Positions 43,755 through 55,976 of a stretch of 64,000 nt of DNA are shown here, one piece after another (within the stretch, counting starts at the first letter, position 1; the number at the start of each line of letters is the position of its first letter). Source of the DNA: Austropuccinia psidii (taxonomy: Eukaryota > Basidiomycota > Pucciniomycetes > Pucciniales > Sphaerophragmiaceae); NCBI GenBank assembly GCA_023105745.1, contig JALGQZ010000001.1, forward strand, positions 41,440,082 to 41,504,081. Direction: 5' to 3'. A program made the position numbers and the translations under genes. Under the pieces are notes generated by a model. It saw nothing but the letters and a program-made list of their open reading frames with translations, was not told where the DNA came from and did no database searches.

Positions 43755-45583
43755 TGTAAGGTGTGGATATGAAACTTTGATTAAAAATCAAGTACTTTTC
43801 CTGTCCTCAAAATTTGTATAAGGTAAAAATCAATTAAAAATAGTATGAAATATTATTTTTAAGAGAAAACACGCCAATTTTATTGTTTATAACTTTATTA
43901 GTATAAAACAATAAAATTATAAAAATTTATTGTTTTACCAACAATAAAAATTTATCCAAAAAATACTCTACAAGAGATATTTTAAGGCTACAAAAGAAAT
44001 TTCTTCAAGAGCAATTTCAATTGGAATTAATTGAGCAAAGAACTGCAAGCAATTAATTAAAGAACAAAGTCTTTAAAAAGAATATTAAAGAGAAAACATG
44101 CCCAAAAGTGACCAGAGTGAATTTGGAAACAAAGTGACAAAGTTTACATTGATGAAAGATGCTTTAATTCACTTTTGGGGTGGTTCAGGGGTAAAAATGA
44201 TTATAAGAGTTACAAACAATGATTATAATGATTTTTTCACGTGGTTAAAAGGATTAAAATGATTTAAAAGTGGTGGTTGGAATCTTTGATTGATTGGTTT
44301 AACAGTTTTAAACTAATTAATAAAAGGAAAAGATTCTAACATGAAGAGAAAAGTGGGGCAAAGAAGACATTCTTTTATAGCCATCAATTCTCTTACTCCA
44401 AAAGTAAAATTTACTCTTGTCAGTCGTGAAAAACAGTCTGACAACAGAAAAGCCAATTATGGCATCATTGAACCCTGGTTTAGACCAAAAAGGGCTGGTT
44501 TAAGCCATTTTTAGCCATTTTAGACCCTTAAACCAGCCATTACTATAGCAATACCAGGCCTAGAGCCTTCAAAACACTTCAGAATGTGTGTCGGAGGCGT
44601 AGAAACCAGTTAAAACTGTTTTTATTATGATTGTTTTATCTTAAGGGTAGTTTTACCCTCTTGGCAACAACTAAAACTACCCCAGTTGGTATCAAAACCT
44701 CATCATCAATTGAGTCCACAGACCCTGTAACTCAATTCCAGGCCAAAAGTGATGAACTTTTGCGTGAATTTTGACATCCCACGCCTGTCAGCAAGGAATT
44801 TGGGGGTCTAGCTCCCCCTTAGAGCTGGAGTTCCTTTTCCCCCCCAAATTTAATCTTTCCAATTTATTTTTCCTTTAATTCCTCATCATGTATTATACTT
44901 ATAATTTACATATGTAATTCAATTCAATTGTACAGTACAATACAGTAATAATTTACACCTCATATGTAAATCAAAGTTCACTTATGTAATACACGCGCAC
45001 ATTTTGACATTTCAATTGAATTCAATTGAAAATACTTCAATTCCTCATAACTTCTAAACTAAACACAACACCTCAATTTTAACACAAAAATTGATGGTTA
45101 ACATCACATGTGGTGTGAATTGAATTAAGGTTTTGAGGATCTTCAACTTTTGTATTGAAAATACTAAAAACTTAATTTAAGCTTATTTAGAGTTGAGTTA
45201 CAAGAATTTTACTCAGAGGTAACCCCACCTGATTTTTTATGAGGAATCCAATGGTGAAATAAATTTTATATGTTTATTTATTGGATAAAAAGTTATAATA
45301 AATTTTATTTAAATTTTTTCCAAATTTATTTATTTTTTCACAATTTTGTTAAAGTTTCATTTTTACTTAATTTTTTCAAGTATAAATGTAATTTTATATT
45401 TACAAAATTTAATGTATTTTTTATTTTTAGATTATAATTAATTTTTTTATTTTTAATATAATTTTATATTTATATTTTGATTTTTATTTTAATAATATAA
45501 ATAAATTTATTTTATTTATATTAATATGTTATTTTTTATATTTGTGGTCTTTTGGGTATATGAAATTACCTCTAAGGCTCACA
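43755..45583 (-). repeat. 3' LTR of element C (1829 bp)
   Basis: In sense TGTGAGCC to CCTTACA. TATA box TATAAAAG at 44372-44379. The polypurine tract GGGGGAGGGAA lies next to it at 45584-45595. Confidence 0.95.
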
Positions 45584-45605
45584 TTCCCTCCCCCTAAAAA
45601 GAATA

Positions 45606-48600
45606 TTACTTTGTAATATTGGTGTTTCTAGTGTGTCTGAATCTCCTCAGGAGTTTGGTAGCTTCTGGTATATCTTTTTCTTCTAACCATTCATCTTCAC
45701 AAGTTGGGTCACTGTACCTAACAAGGTATTCCCTTACTTTCTTGGTTCTTAATTTCCTTTCTTTAAGAACTTTGGTTATTTTCTTAGTACCAGATGTCTC
45801 AATAGGAGGTATAACTTGGGGAACCTTATTCCTCAAGGGAAATTTCTCAGCATCACTAGACTTATATGGTTTTATCAAGCTCACTGGAAATGTAGGGTGC
45901 TTATTGCTAAGTTCTTCAGATAACTCTACTTCAACAGCATTTTCTCCATGGAGAGCCTTAATCACAAAAGGTCCTGCAAAGGAGTCTTTCAACTTTTTAC
46001 ATCCTTTGATGTTATTGAAGTTAGTGGTGAATACAAGTACTAGGTCCCCCACTTTGAAATCTGGAGTTGCATGAGATTTATCCCATTTGTCTTTAGCATA
46101 TGCAAAAGAGTCCTCCATGCACCTTACTGCATGCTTTCTAGCCTTGTCTAGCATTCCTTTGAAGCTAGCAGCTGTGGGATGTATTTCAATTAAGTCTTTC
46201 CTCAAGGAGTCTTGGGGTAACTTGGGGTTCCATCCTTTTTCTAGAACAGCAGGAGTCTGATTGGTACTAGCATGGATTGATGTTTTATATGCTAATTCCA
46301 GTGCTGGTAACAGAGTACACCAATCATGGGTAAATCCATCACAATCTTTGAATTCTAGGCCATATGCACAAAATCTTCTCACCATGTCCTCTAAGGTTTG
46401 TATCATTCTTTCAGCCAGGCCATCAGTTTGTGGGTGGTAGGCTTTAGAGAAAGACAGTTTAGTGCCAAATAATTGGTGAAGATTTGTCCATAGTGCTGAA
46501 GTGAATTTGGGATCTCTATCACTGATGATATTTGTAAATATCCCAGTCGATGACACTACTCTATTCCATATCAGAAGAGCTGTATCCATGGCTGTATCAT
46601 CTTTGTGACATGGTAAAAAGATTGGAGTTTTACTGAATCTGTCCACAATTACTAGGCAAGCATTATAGCTCCTGTCACCTCCTGGTGGTAGGCCAGTTAC
46701 CCAATCCATATGGACAATTTCCCAAGGTCTGTTTGGTTCTTGGATTTTCATCATATTTCCATGTCTTTTGCCAGTGGATTTATTTGCCTTTTGGCATCTG
46801 TCACAGGTTTTGCAATACTCTGCAACATCTTTTTGCCACATTGGCCACCATATGCAGGTCTTCACTTTCTCTCTTGTTCTGTCTTCAGAAAGATGTCCTG
46901 AAAAGGGACTATCATGGCATTCTTTCAGTACAAGATTGATTAATGACCTGTCTACAACTGTCATGACACATGTGTGCTTGGTTCTGTGGTAAATTATACC
47001 ATCCAGTAGGTGAAATCTTCCTTCATTATAAGATTTTCTCCATACTTCATCCAAGGCATGTATTAGAGAGTTGTCTTTACAGTCTTTGTTAAGTAATTGG
47101 CATAAGATGCTACAATTCTTATCTTGAGTGTAACTACTTCTGACTTCTTCAAAGAAGGTGGTGTTCAAGTCTGTAACACTTATTCCTTCTATTGGAATTT
47201 GTGGTGAAGCTTCTTCTGGAACATAAGCAGGATTATCAATGTTATTTGGTAATGGCCATCTGCTTAGTCCATCTGCATTCTTATGAATATTCCCATCCTT
47301 ATGAACACTAGTCATATTGCCTTCGTATTCTTGTATGGCTATTTGCCATCTGAGCATGTGTCTATTAGGTGTTTTCATGTTGAAAAGTGATTTCACAGCT
47401 GTACAATCTGTTATTACTTCAAAAACACATCCCTCTAAGAAATAGTTCAATTTCTCCAAGGCCCAGACAAGGCATAGACATTCCATTTGACTTGCTCCAT
47501 ATCTGGCTTCAGTTGGTTTGATTTGCCTGGATATGAAACATATTTGTCCTTCTACAGGTTTGTCATTTATGATCTGAACTTGGTGAAGTGCAGCACCTAG
47601 TCCATCCCCTGATGCATCAATATACAGTTTGAAAGGTAATTTAAAGTCTGGCATCAGTAAGAGTGGAGCAGTGGTCAATGCTTCTCTTAGAGATTCAAAA
47701 GCTTTGACTCTGTCAACAGTCATCTCAAATACTGTGTCTTTGTCACACAACTTATAAAGTGGTCTTGCTATGGATGCAAAGTCTTTAATGTGTTGCCTGT
47801 AATATCCTGCAAAACCCAAGAATGACTGAATTTCCTTCTTATTCTGAGGCATAGGTTTTAACAATACTGCTGCAACTTTATTTTTATCAATTCCAAGGGA
47901 CAAACCAGATACAACATGTCCTAGTGCCTTAAGTTCTTTAAATCCAAAATGACATTTCTTCAAGGAGATTTTCATGTTTACTGATTGGATTTTTGTCAAA
48001 ACTCTTGATAATCTGTACATGTGCTCCTCCCAAGTCTTTGAACAGATAATAATGTCATCAATGTAAATGATTAACCATCCCTCTGAGAGTTCTTCAGGGA
48101 AGATTTCATTCATCATTCTTTGGAAGTGTGAAGGTGCATTTTTGATACCAAAGGGCATCCTTAAGTATTCATACACTCCACAATGAACAATAATTCTCAA
48201 GTATTTTCTTGCTCTTGGTGTTACCACATTTTGATGGAATCCTTTAAGGGCATCCATAGTGGTTATATACACTGCTTGAGATATTTGAGTAAGGGCAATT
48301 TGGATTTTTGGTATTGGGTATCTGTCTGGAACAGTGTAAGTGTTCAGAGCTCTAAAGTCCCCAACCATTCTGGATTTTCCATTATGCCACGCCACTATGA
48401 CTGGTGTAGTTATTTCTACTTCCTCATTGTGGCCTACTTTCCTTATTACACCAAGGTCTAGAAGTTCTTTGATATGAATTTCTAGAGCTTCTCTTGATTT
48501 TGGACTTGCTGGATAAGCAGGTCTTCTTAAGAGTGGTGGATAAGGTCTTTCAATGTTAAGAATGATGTCAACTTCATGACCAATAATTGCTCCCAGAGGT

Positions 48601-50132
48601 TCTTTGTCTGTAGCAAATGCTCCTTTGTGGTCATACAAAAGGGAAGAAAGTTCATTTTCTTGTTTATCAGTCAGATGAAGGCTTATCTCAGCCTCATTTA
48701 ACTGTTCAGACTTGAATTTTTCTAACTCTAAGTTGACTGGTGATACTTTGTTTACTGTAATTTGTCTTTTAAATGGTAAAAAGGCAAATTTCTGGCGCTT
48801 ATTGTCCCCAATTGTAAAGTATCTGTCCTTGTTATTATGTAAATCTATCCCATACATGATCAAATAGTCATTTCCCAATATAAAATGGGTACTAGAGCAA
48901 TTTTCCATAACAACAAATTCAACTGTGATCCTTAAATTCCCATTTATGTGTGGGAATATGACATTGGCCTCAAAGATTCCCAATGCTCTCATTGGGTTAC
49001 TTGCACTGTTGAATTTTATACCATCAATTGGTAACAATTGGTCTTCAAAATTTGGCACACAAGTCTTAAGAAAGGATTTTCCAACACAAGAGCAGAAGGC
49101 TCCTGGGTCAAGCAAAAGTTTGGTGGGCTTGTTGTCAATTACCACTTCTGTTATACAGGAGTTACCAGCTGTATAACCTTTTCCTCTGTTTGGTTTTGTC
49201 TTCATAAGTTGTGCATCTTGAACTTTTGATAAATCAACTTGACCATTGCTCAATTGTGGTAAGTGGGAATAAGATTCCATGATGTCAAAAGTGGCATTGA
49301 TATTTTCTATATCTTTTGAAGATTCAGAAAATATGGATGACTTATCATCTGAATTGTCTTCAATTATGTCTTCTTTTTCAACATCTGGTTCCTTTTCAAT
49401 GTCAATTTCATTGATTTTCCCTCTCTTTGGACATGTATTGGCTAAATGGGTGGTGCTTTGGCAAATATGGCATTTTCTGACTGTATCTGCAGATTTATAT
49501 TTAATATTACCAGAATTTTCTTTGGGGTTTTTGTCCACAGAATCTTTCCAAGGTGTATTAAACCTTGTCTTGAGATTCACCCTACTAGAACCAATTTTGG
49601 TTCTGGTGGTTACTTCTTCTAGTATATTGATAATATCTTCTGCTGAAGATTGTTCAGTAATCCTGCTTTTGACAGCATGCTCTAAGTCACCTCCACGTTG
49701 TCTCAGAATTTTTCTATGGATCATAAACTCTGACATGTCAGGATATAATGCTCTTAATCTGTCCTTTTGTTGGCAAAACCATGGTAAAGCTCTGTCTTTA
49801 TCAGCATTAAATTTGGCAGATTCAAAGGCTGTTTCAACTTTAAACCTCCAAGCATCATTTGCCCATTTGTTGATGATTTGGGTTTTCCACCAAGTCCAAC
49901 TCTGGTGTCCATGTGCTTGTCTTATTTTGATGTACCATCTGTGAGCTGATCTGGTAAACAAGGTGTTAAACCTGGCTGTTACCAATCTGTCTGGTAATTC
50001 AAAATCCTCTTTGATCATGTCAATACCTCTAATGAATTCCATATGGTCATACTCTCCTTCACCACTGAAGTGAGGCCATTCTTTAAGTTTTGGAACTTCT
50101 TTCAAGAGTTCTTGGCCCATTGATGGTTCCAA
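45606..50132 (-). CDS. pol: Gag core and pol polyprotein of element C
   Basis: 1508 codons, fully open. Residues 1-220: gag core ([35 protein letters not shown]). Zinc knuckle [14 protein letters not shown] at 221-234 with canonical spacing. Protease [10 protein letters not shown] with Asp342; Pro343 stands where Ser or Thr is usual. RT YIDD at 690-693. RNase H ([22 protein letters not shown]). Integrase HHCC, then Asp1143, Asp1205 and Glu1241, a D,D(35)E spacing. The chromodomain-like end (REYLVRYSD) is near 1470. It is in the same frame as the upstream gag ORF, which ends in a TAA seven codons before this ATG, so the two are probably one polyprotein divided by a stop. Confidence 0.95.
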   Translation of the reverse strand: MEPSMGQELLKEVPKLKEWPHFSGEGEYDHMEFIRGIDMIKEDFELPDRLVTARFNTLFTRSAHRWYIKIRQAHGHQSWTWWKTQIINKWANDAWRFKVETAFESAKFNADKDRALPWFCQQKDRLRALYPDMSEFMIHRKILRQRGGDLEHAVKSRITEQSSAEDIINILEEVTTRTKIGSSRVNLKTRFNTPWKDSVDKNPKENSGNIKYKSADTVRKCHICQSTTHLANTCPKRGKINEIDIEKEPDVEKEDIIEDNSDDKSSIFSESSKDIENINATFDIMESYSHLPQLSNGQVDLSKVQDAQLMKTKPNRGKGYTAGNSCITEVVIDNKPTKLLLDPGAFCSCVGKSFLKTCVPNFEDQLLPIDGIKFNSASNPMRALGIFEANVIFPHINGNLRITVEFVVMENCSSTHFILGNDYLIMYGIDLHNNKDRYFTIGDNKRQKFAFLPFKRQITVNKVSPVNLELEKFKSEQLNEAEISLHLTDKQENELSSLLYDHKGAFATDKEPLGAIIGHEVDIILNIERPYPPLLRRPAYPASPKSREALEIHIKELLDLGVIRKVGHNEEVEITTPVIVAWHNGKSRMVGDFRALNTYTVPDRYPIPKIQIALTQISQAVYITTMDALKGFHQNVVTPRARKYLRIIVHCGVYEYLRMPFGIKNAPSHFQRMMNEIFPEELSEGWLIIYIDDIIICSKTWEEHMYRLSRVLTKIQSVNMKISLKKCHFGFKELKALGHVVSGLSLGIDKNKVAAVLLKPMPQNKKEIQSFLGFAGYYRQHIKDFASIARPLYKLCDKDTVFEMTVDRVKAFESLREALTTAPLLLMPDFKLPFKLYIDASGDGLGAALHQVQIINDKPVEGQICFISRQIKPTEARYGASQMECLCLVWALEKLNYFLEGCVFEVITDCTAVKSLFNMKTPNRHMLRWQIAIQEYEGNMTSVHKDGNIHKNADGLSRWPLPNNIDNPAYVPEEASPQIPIEGISVTDLNTTFFEEVRSSYTQDKNCSILCQLLNKDCKDNSLIHALDEVWRKSYNEGRFHLLDGIIYHRTKHTCVMTVVDRSLINLVLKECHDSPFSGHLSEDRTREKVKTCIWWPMWQKDVAEYCKTCDRCQKANKSTGKRHGNMMKIQEPNRPWEIVHMDWVTGLPPGGDRSYNACLVIVDRFSKTPIFLPCHKDDTAMDTALLIWNRVVSSTGIFTNIISDRDPKFTSALWTNLHQLFGTKLSFSKAYHPQTDGLAERMIQTLEDMVRRFCAYGLEFKDCDGFTHDWCTLLPALELAYKTSIHASTNQTPAVLEKGWNPKLPQDSLRKDLIEIHPTAASFKGMLDKARKHAVRCMEDSFAYAKDKWDKSHATPDFKVGDLVLVFTTNFNNIKGCKKLKDSFAGPFVIKALHGENAVEVELSEELSNKHPTFPVSLIKPYKSSDAEKFPLRNKVPQVIPPIETSGTKKITKVLKERKLRTKKVREYLVRYSDPTCEDEWLEEKDIPEATKLLRRFRHTRNTNITK

Positions 50133-50153
50133 GTTATGAAAAGAAGTGGATAA

Positions 50154-51530
50154 TTAATTTTTTAATTGTGAATTATCAGGATCCAATACTTGTGGATTTG
50201 GAATTCTTGTGCCCTCATTTTGATTTAGAGGTGTAGACATTCTTGGTAAGGTGTTCAGTATTTGTTCAATGTCATTCATTTTACTGTTGCTACACCTTTG
50301 GGAATTTCTGTATTCATGTTGGAAGCTTTGTATTAAATTTATTACTTCAATTTTATACATGTCTTCCTTATGTGTCAGTTCTTGCCATAACTCTGTCTGT
50401 CTTGTATTATCAGCAGTGACTTGATTCAATTTCATTGATAATTTTGATACTTCTTCTTGTGAAGCATCAAAACACTTTTTCAAGGCAATGGTATATGTCT
50501 TTACTTCAGTAAATGAATTTGAAATGTCATCAAGGACTTTCTTGTTATCTGTTTTGATAATATTTATGGCTTGTTTAATTCTTGTTTCAATTATGTCATC
50601 AATATTGAATTTAGAATATTTATCTGTTAATTCTTTAATAATGGCAGATTGTTCATTTATTTTATTGTTAGAAGAATTATCATTATTAGAATTTTTAATT
50701 GTTCTTAAAACTTTTTCAAAACACATAAGTGTTTCATTAATTTGGCACAGACTCAGGTTGTTTGTTTTGATGTTGTTACAAATGGTGTCATTTTTATCAG
50801 AAAGATGTTTTTTCACGTCATTTATAGCATTATACAACTCTGGGATGGAATCAAATATGTCAGAAATCATTTCTGGAACCTTAATCTGGCTTCCTCCTTC
50901 TTCTGTAATTCCATCATGGTTCTGGCCATCTGAAATACATTTTCCATGGCATCCTGCTGAATCTTTGGGATTCTGTAGCCCTGGCTGTAAGGTTTTGGGG
51001 CTGGTGCCTTCCCTTTGCCCTTGTTTGGAGTTTGTGGCTGCTTTTTCACGTTGGAATTGCTGCTGCTGGCCACTGGGGCTGTTTTTGGCACTGGTTTGGG
51101 TGGTGGAGGGTTGTTTTTCCTCCATTCTAGTGTCAAAAGAATCATGTTTTTCTTCTCCATCAATGGATGCCATCCATTGAGCAATTTGCAAGTGTTGGGA
51201 TGGCCCAAGAATTTTCTTACTGTCAGGTAAGAATTCATGCAATTCTTCCACAGGTCTGCAAGGATCTGGTACTCTTTGAATTGAAGTGCATTGTTGTATG
51301 CACTGTGGCTGGCTTTGTATATGTCCACAGAGGCTTGTTGTGGCGGTGTCAGCTCTTTTTGAAGGTAAAATGGTATTATCAGTTTCAGAATGATCCATTT
51401 TAGTCGTTTGGAAGTCATCAACTGACCCTTTCCCTTCTGTACCTGGTTGGCCTCTGCCATAATCACGTCTATTACCTTTTTGGGAGCTGCTTGAGGGGTT
51501 GTAGCTGGCTCCTGACCTGGTTGAAGGCAT
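50154..51530 (-). CDS. gag: N-terminal gag region of element C
   Basis: 458 codons starting MPSTRSGASYNPSSSSQ. The first 200 residues are polar and Gln/Ser/Lys-rich. From about 220 it is Asn/Ile-rich with heptad-like helices (VLDDISNSFTEVKTYTIALK, EEVSKLSMKLNQVTADN), probably a coiled coil for gag assembly. It ends SQLKN-TAA; the same frame continues into the gag core and pol. A second reading frame (50867-51453) is open inside it. No match outside retroelements comes to mind. Confidence 0.8.
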   Translation of the reverse strand: MPSTRSGASYNPSSSSQKGNRRDYGRGQPGTEGKGSVDDFQTTKMDHSETDNTILPSKRADTATTSLCGHIQSQPQCIQQCTSIQRVPDPCRPVEELHEFLPDSKKILGPSQHLQIAQWMASIDGEEKHDSFDTRMEEKQPSTTQTSAKNSPSGQQQQFQREKAATNSKQGQREGTSPKTLQPGLQNPKDSAGCHGKCISDGQNHDGITEEGGSQIKVPEMISDIFDSIPELYNAINDVKKHLSDKNDTICNNIKTNNLSLCQINETLMCFEKVLRTIKNSNNDNSSNNKINEQSAIIKELTDKYSKFNIDDIIETRIKQAINIIKTDNKKVLDDISNSFTEVKTYTIALKKCFDASQEEVSKLSMKLNQVTADNTRQTELWQELTHKEDMYKIEVINLIQSFQHEYRNSQRCSNSKMNDIEQILNTLPRMSTPLNQNEGTRIPNPQVLDPDNSQLKN

Positions 51531-51799
51531 AATTATGGTTAAAAAGGCTTAAAATAGTATTTTTACGTCAAAAACTTACTATTGGCCATATTTTTAGCTT
51601 TCTGAAGGGTATTACTTATGTCCAAGTTAATCAATTCAGAAGATATTGGTTCAGGCTGGTTATTTTGAGTCACAATAACAGTACTATTATGATCAGAATT
51701 AACAGTAATGGCAGGGATAATGCTGGTTACTGTTGAGGCTGTTTCAATGTTTTCTTGTCTTACCACGTTGTCAGACACTAAAATTAATGAAAAAGCCAA
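50867..51799 (-). CDS. Putative spliced first ORF of element C, overlapping gag
   Basis: Exon 1 51799-51580 (MAFSLILVSDNVVRQ ... KNMAN) ends at AATA/GTAAGT. Removing 51579-51454 (126 nt, ending TTATGGCAG) joins it in frame to a 195-codon frame (ANQVQKGKGQLMTS ... MELQKKEEARLRFQK) that overlaps gag in another phase; the product would be 268 residues. The second part has a helical region (QILADLWKNCMNSYLTVRK) and a Pro/Lys-rich linker. A shorter 68-nt intron (acceptor at 51512) would instead join exon 1 to the gag frame. In both cases the gag ATG at 51530 is removed. Splicing is inferred from sequence only. Confidence 0.45.
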
Positions 51800-51979
51800 T
51801 TAATTAAGTAAAAAAAAGGTTATTTCAAAAAGAAATAAAAATATAAGCCTCACTTATAATATGAAAAAAGTTATTTTTTATGGATTTTTTGAATTATAAG
51901 TATTTTTTATATGTTTTTAAATTTTTCAATATAAGAAAAAAGATTTAAAATGAGTAAAAATATGTCACAGGTAAAATAT

Positions 51980-51995
51980 CACGGCTGGGCCCCCA
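51980..51995 (-). promoter_or_regulatory. Putative tRNA primer-binding site of element C
   Basis: In sense TGGGGGCCCAGCCGTG, two bases after the LTR. It shares TGGGGGCC with the site of F. The tRNA is not identified. 51800-51979 is AT-rich leader without a gene. Confidence 0.5.
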
Positions 51996-51997
51996 AA

Positions 51998-53827
51998 TGT
52001 AAGGTGTGGATATGAAACTTTGATTAAAAATCAAGTACTTTTCCTTTCCTCAAAATTTGTATAAGGTAAAAATCAATTAAAAATAGTATGAAATATTATT
52101 TTTAAGAGAAAACACGCCAATTTTATTGTTTATAACTTTATTAGTATAAAACAATAATATTATAAAAATTTATTGTTTTACCAACAATAAAAATTTATCC
52201 AAAAAATACTCTACAAGAGATATTTTAAGGCTACAAAAGAAATTTCTTCAAGAGCAATTTCAATTGGAATTAATTGAGCAAAGAACTGCAAGCAATTAAT
52301 TAAAGAAAAAAGTCTTTAAAAAGAATATTAAAGAGAAAACACGCCCAAAAGTGACCAGAGTGAATTTGGAAACAAAGTGACAAAGTTTACAGTGATGAAA
52401 GATGCTTTAATTCACTTTTGGGGTGGTTCAGGGGTAAAAATGATTATAAGAGTTACAAACAATGATTATAATGATTTTTTAACGTGGTTAAAAGGATTAA
52501 AATGATCTAAAAGTGGTGGTTGGAATCTTTGATTGATTGGTTTAACAGTTTTAAACTAATTAATAAAAGGAAAAGATTCTAACATGAAGAGAAAAGTGGG
52601 GCAAAGAAGACATTCTTTTATAGCCATCAATTCTCTTACTCCAAAAGTAAAATTTACTCTTGTCAGTCGTGAAAAACAGTCTGACAACAGAAAAGCCAAT
52701 TATGGCATCATTGAACCCTGGTTTAGACCAAAAAGGGCTGGTTTAAGCCATTTTTAGCCATTTTAGACCCTTAAATCAGCCATTACTATAGCAATACCAG
52801 GCCTAGAGCCTTCAAAACACGTCAGAATGTGCGTCAGAGGCGTAGAAACCAGTTAAAACTGTTTTTATTATGATTGTTTTATCTTAAGGGTAGTTTTACC
52901 CTCTTGGCAACAACTAAAACTACCCCAGTTGGTATCAAAACCTCATCATCAATTGAGTCCACAGACCCTGTAACTCAATTCCAGGCCAAAAGTGATGAAC
53001 TTTTGCGTGAATTTTGACATCCCACGCCTGTCAGCAAGGATTTTGGGGGTCTAGCTCCCCCTTAGAGCTGGAGTTCCTTTTCCCCCCCAAATTTAATCTT
53101 TCCAATTTATTTTTCCTTTAATTCCTCATCATGTATTATACTTATAATTTACATATGTAATTCAATTCAATTGTACAGTACAATACAGTAATAATTGACA
53201 CCTCATATGTAAATCAAAGTTCACTTATGTAATACACGCGCACATTTTGACATTTCAATTGAATTCAATTGAAAATACTTCAATTCCTCATAACTTCTAA
53301 ACTAAACACAACACCTCAATTTTAACACAAAAATTGATGGTTAACACCACATGTGGTGTGAATTGAATTAAGGTTTTGAGGATTTTCAACTTTTGTATTG
53401 AAAATACTAAAAACTTAATTTAAGCTTATTTAGAGTTGAGTTACAAGAATTTCACTCAGAGGTGACCCCACCTGATTTTTTATGAGGAATCCAATGGTGA
53501 AATAAATTTTATATGTTTATTTATTGGATAAAAAGTTATAATAAATTTTATTTAACTTTTTTCCAAATTTATGTATTTTTGCACAATTTTGTTAAAGTTT
53601 CATTTTTACTTAATTTTTTCAAGTATAAATGTAATTTTATATTTACAAAATTTAATGTATTTTTTATTTTTAAATTATAATTAATTTTTTTATTTTTAAT
53701 ATAATTTTATATTTATATTTTGATTTTTATTTTAATAATATAAATAAATTTATTTTATTTATATTAATATGTTATTTTTTATATTTGTGGTCTTTTTGGG
53801 TATATGAAATTACCTCTAAGGCTCACA
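51998..53827 (-). repeat. 5' LTR of element C (1830 bp)
   Basis: Same ends as the left copy. TATA box at 52615-52622 (minus strand), so transcription runs toward lower coordinates through gag and pol. Confidence 0.95.
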
Positions 53828-53842
53828 GTGGGAGTTATGAAA

Positions 53843-53945
53843 GTAAGTTCCATCTCCTGGTATACATCGCTGAGGGTTCTACTTCTTGTAAAACATTACC
53901 TTGGCCACTCTCTGAGCATCAAATTCTTGGTTTTCATCTTTTCAG
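53843..53945 (+). other. Intron-like module 2 of element D
   Basis: 103 nt, GTAAGT to TTTTCAG. C sits just upstream, separating it from its GGTGCTTGGTGGGGAG flank at 43736-43751. Confidence 0.6.
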
Positions 53946-54195
53946 ACATTTCTTGGCCAAAATCAAGCAACTCACCACAAGAAGGACAAACCATCCGGGG
54001 TTTTTTTATTTCTGTTTCTCTACTCTCTTGTTCTCTCATTTTCTTTCTTTTCTTTACTTTTATAATTTTTATTTATTTAAAGCAGAAGCATCCCCTTTCA
54101 AATCATGTATTGGGAGGTTCCATTTTTTTTTTCATTTTTAGTATTTATAAGACTGGGGATAGAAGTCAAACCAAACACAAACAAGGAGAAGAAAG

Positions 54196-55430
54196 CTAGT
54201 TATCTCTACCTAATTCATCAAAAGTTCTCTGAAAATTGTTTATCAACTCATCTTCATACCAGGAAAATTTTTCAGCCATCTCTTCAGAAGCAGTACGTGG
54301 AATAGTCCTGTCATTGGCATACATAATCACCTCTCTGCTATTTCTATCCACCCTCCTGAAGAATCTGGCCACAGCTTCTTGGTTTCCACTAGCTGTGTTG
54401 GGATCTTCTCTGGTAACCCGGATAGGCCAACGTTCTCTTCTTTGTAAAACTTTAGCGGCAGGAAAAGGCAAAGGGGACAATCCATCCCTTCTTCTTCTGG
54501 AGCTGGCCACAGGTTGGAGGTGGTGGGAGGTGGTTATGGGTGAGTTGCTGGATTGCTGAACTGGTGATGGTCTTACTGCTGGATTCAAGGCAGGCCTGGC
54601 ATGGGAAGTACTTGGTGAAGGAGGAGGAATGGTAGTAGGGATGGAAGCAAGAATTGGTTGGAAGGTTCTGAGAGTACTGGGCATGACTTGGCTTTGGAAT
54701 CTGTTGGAAAGGGGTTGAGTAGAGGAATTGCTGGATGGATGGCCAACTGAATGAGGAACAACTTGAACTTCTTCACCATCCAACTCATCACTCCCTTCAG
54801 GATCTGGATCAGTGGGGGAATCATCAATCTTTCTTGATCTCTTCACCACCTTCACTACCCCTTCAGTATTGGTACTTGAGATTGGGACCTCTGAGCTGGA
54901 ATATATGGGCCTACCATCAACTGGAATTGGCCCTCCAACATTAGTCCACCTTGCCACATCCCTCTTCCTGGAACCAGTCACTACATCAAAATATCAGTAC
55001 CACTTCAATAAAGATATGCAAATCACTAACGTTGAGAAAATCCTGAAGTTCCATCAGGAGTAGGTTCCTCAGAGATGGGGAATTCTCGCCCAAAAGGCCC
55101 ATCCTTTCTACTCAATAAATGCCTCCTGACGTTAGAAGATGTCACCCTGGTATGAAGACATGGTTTCTTTCCAATGAAGCAAAAATGGCATTTTGAAGAT
55201 TGGGGATTTTAGTGTTAAAAACAATCCTTACCCTTGGCCAAACATTCAGTACAGGCAGGATCAAGAACTTCAACTGCTCTGAATCCGTCATAGGTTTGGG
55301 AGGGATCAAAATGACCAGAAGACACCATGGAAGGGGAAGATAATTGACTGAAGACGCCAGAACCACAAAGGGCAGACGGTGGTGGTGCAGAAGGAGAAGA
55401 TTCAGTGAGTTCAGTCAGTTTGGAACTCAT
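54196..55430 (-). pseudogene. Antisense accessory gene of element D, broken
   Basis: Homologue of 11500-12740: exon 1 55430-55031, a 50-nt intron 55030-54981 (GTTAGT...TGATGTAG) and exon 2 54980-54196, 394 codons. Lengths of exon 1 and intron equal those of B exactly. Two stops (TAA at 55215 and 55209) fall between the third and fourth cysteines (Gln72 and Tyr74 in B). The rest is open and most differences are substitutions, with small in-frame length changes in exon 2, which suggests past selection on the protein. Confidence 0.8.
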
Positions 55431-55976
55431 AGCTGAAGAATATGCAAGCAGAAGATTCAAGATTTCAGAATCAGTCCACTCCAAATCAAAAAAATTGACC
55501 TCAAGGAAATGGGGGCCATAACTCAATTATGCCCCCCCTCAAAGCCTCTAAGGTGAGGATTCATACCCCTTTGGGGCTGAATTCATCACCCAGGACCTCC
55601 CCTGCAACTTTGAGGAGGCCAAGATCTTGATAGTCCTGGACCCCATCAATGGTTCCAGGCCATATGTGGTTAGTTTTTGGTATTGGGCCGATTCTTGGCC
55701 CCTTGGTACCCCTGGGTCCCCAGCAAAATTGGGCCCAGGGGGCCTCCAATAGCCCCCACAGACCGTGGACCGCGGTGTACGGCCCACGGAGAATAGGACC
55801 CCAAGAGACAAAAAATGGCAAAAATGGCCATATATCATCAAATCACCAAAAAACCACCAAGAACCCCAAAAAGGCCCAAAAGGCCATTGAATCAAATTTT
55901 ATCAAGGTTCTTAATAGAAGAGGCCACAGCCCACGATCTTCAAATAGGGATGTTTGAGGCAGTTTCCAAGGACAAT
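55431..55976 (+). other. Upstream region of the D antisense gene
   Basis: Collinear with 10900-11499 of B. It includes CCTCTAAGGTGAGGATTCAT and one degenerate unit of the GC-rich repeat (about 55757-55795). No gene. Confidence 0.65.

Larger units (their letters stand above)
43755..53827 (-). mobile_element. Element C: nearly intact Ty3/Gypsy element of the A family, nested in D
   Basis: LTRs 43755-45583 and 51998-53827, about 20 differences by eye, flanked by GTGGG at 43750-43754 and 53828-53832. Sense order from the right: LTR, TGG primer site, short exon, gag, pol, polypurine tract, LTR. It is inserted 15 bases before module 2 of D. Confidence 0.95.

Noticed and set aside
45619..46074. 151-codon frame opposite C pol, and similar frames opposite A and B pol
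   Set aside because: Shadows of pol on the other strand; composition follows the pol codons.
50488..51180. 230-codon frame on the + strand opposite C gag
   Set aside because: Hydrophobic mirror of the Asn/Lys-rich gag codons; no own motifs.
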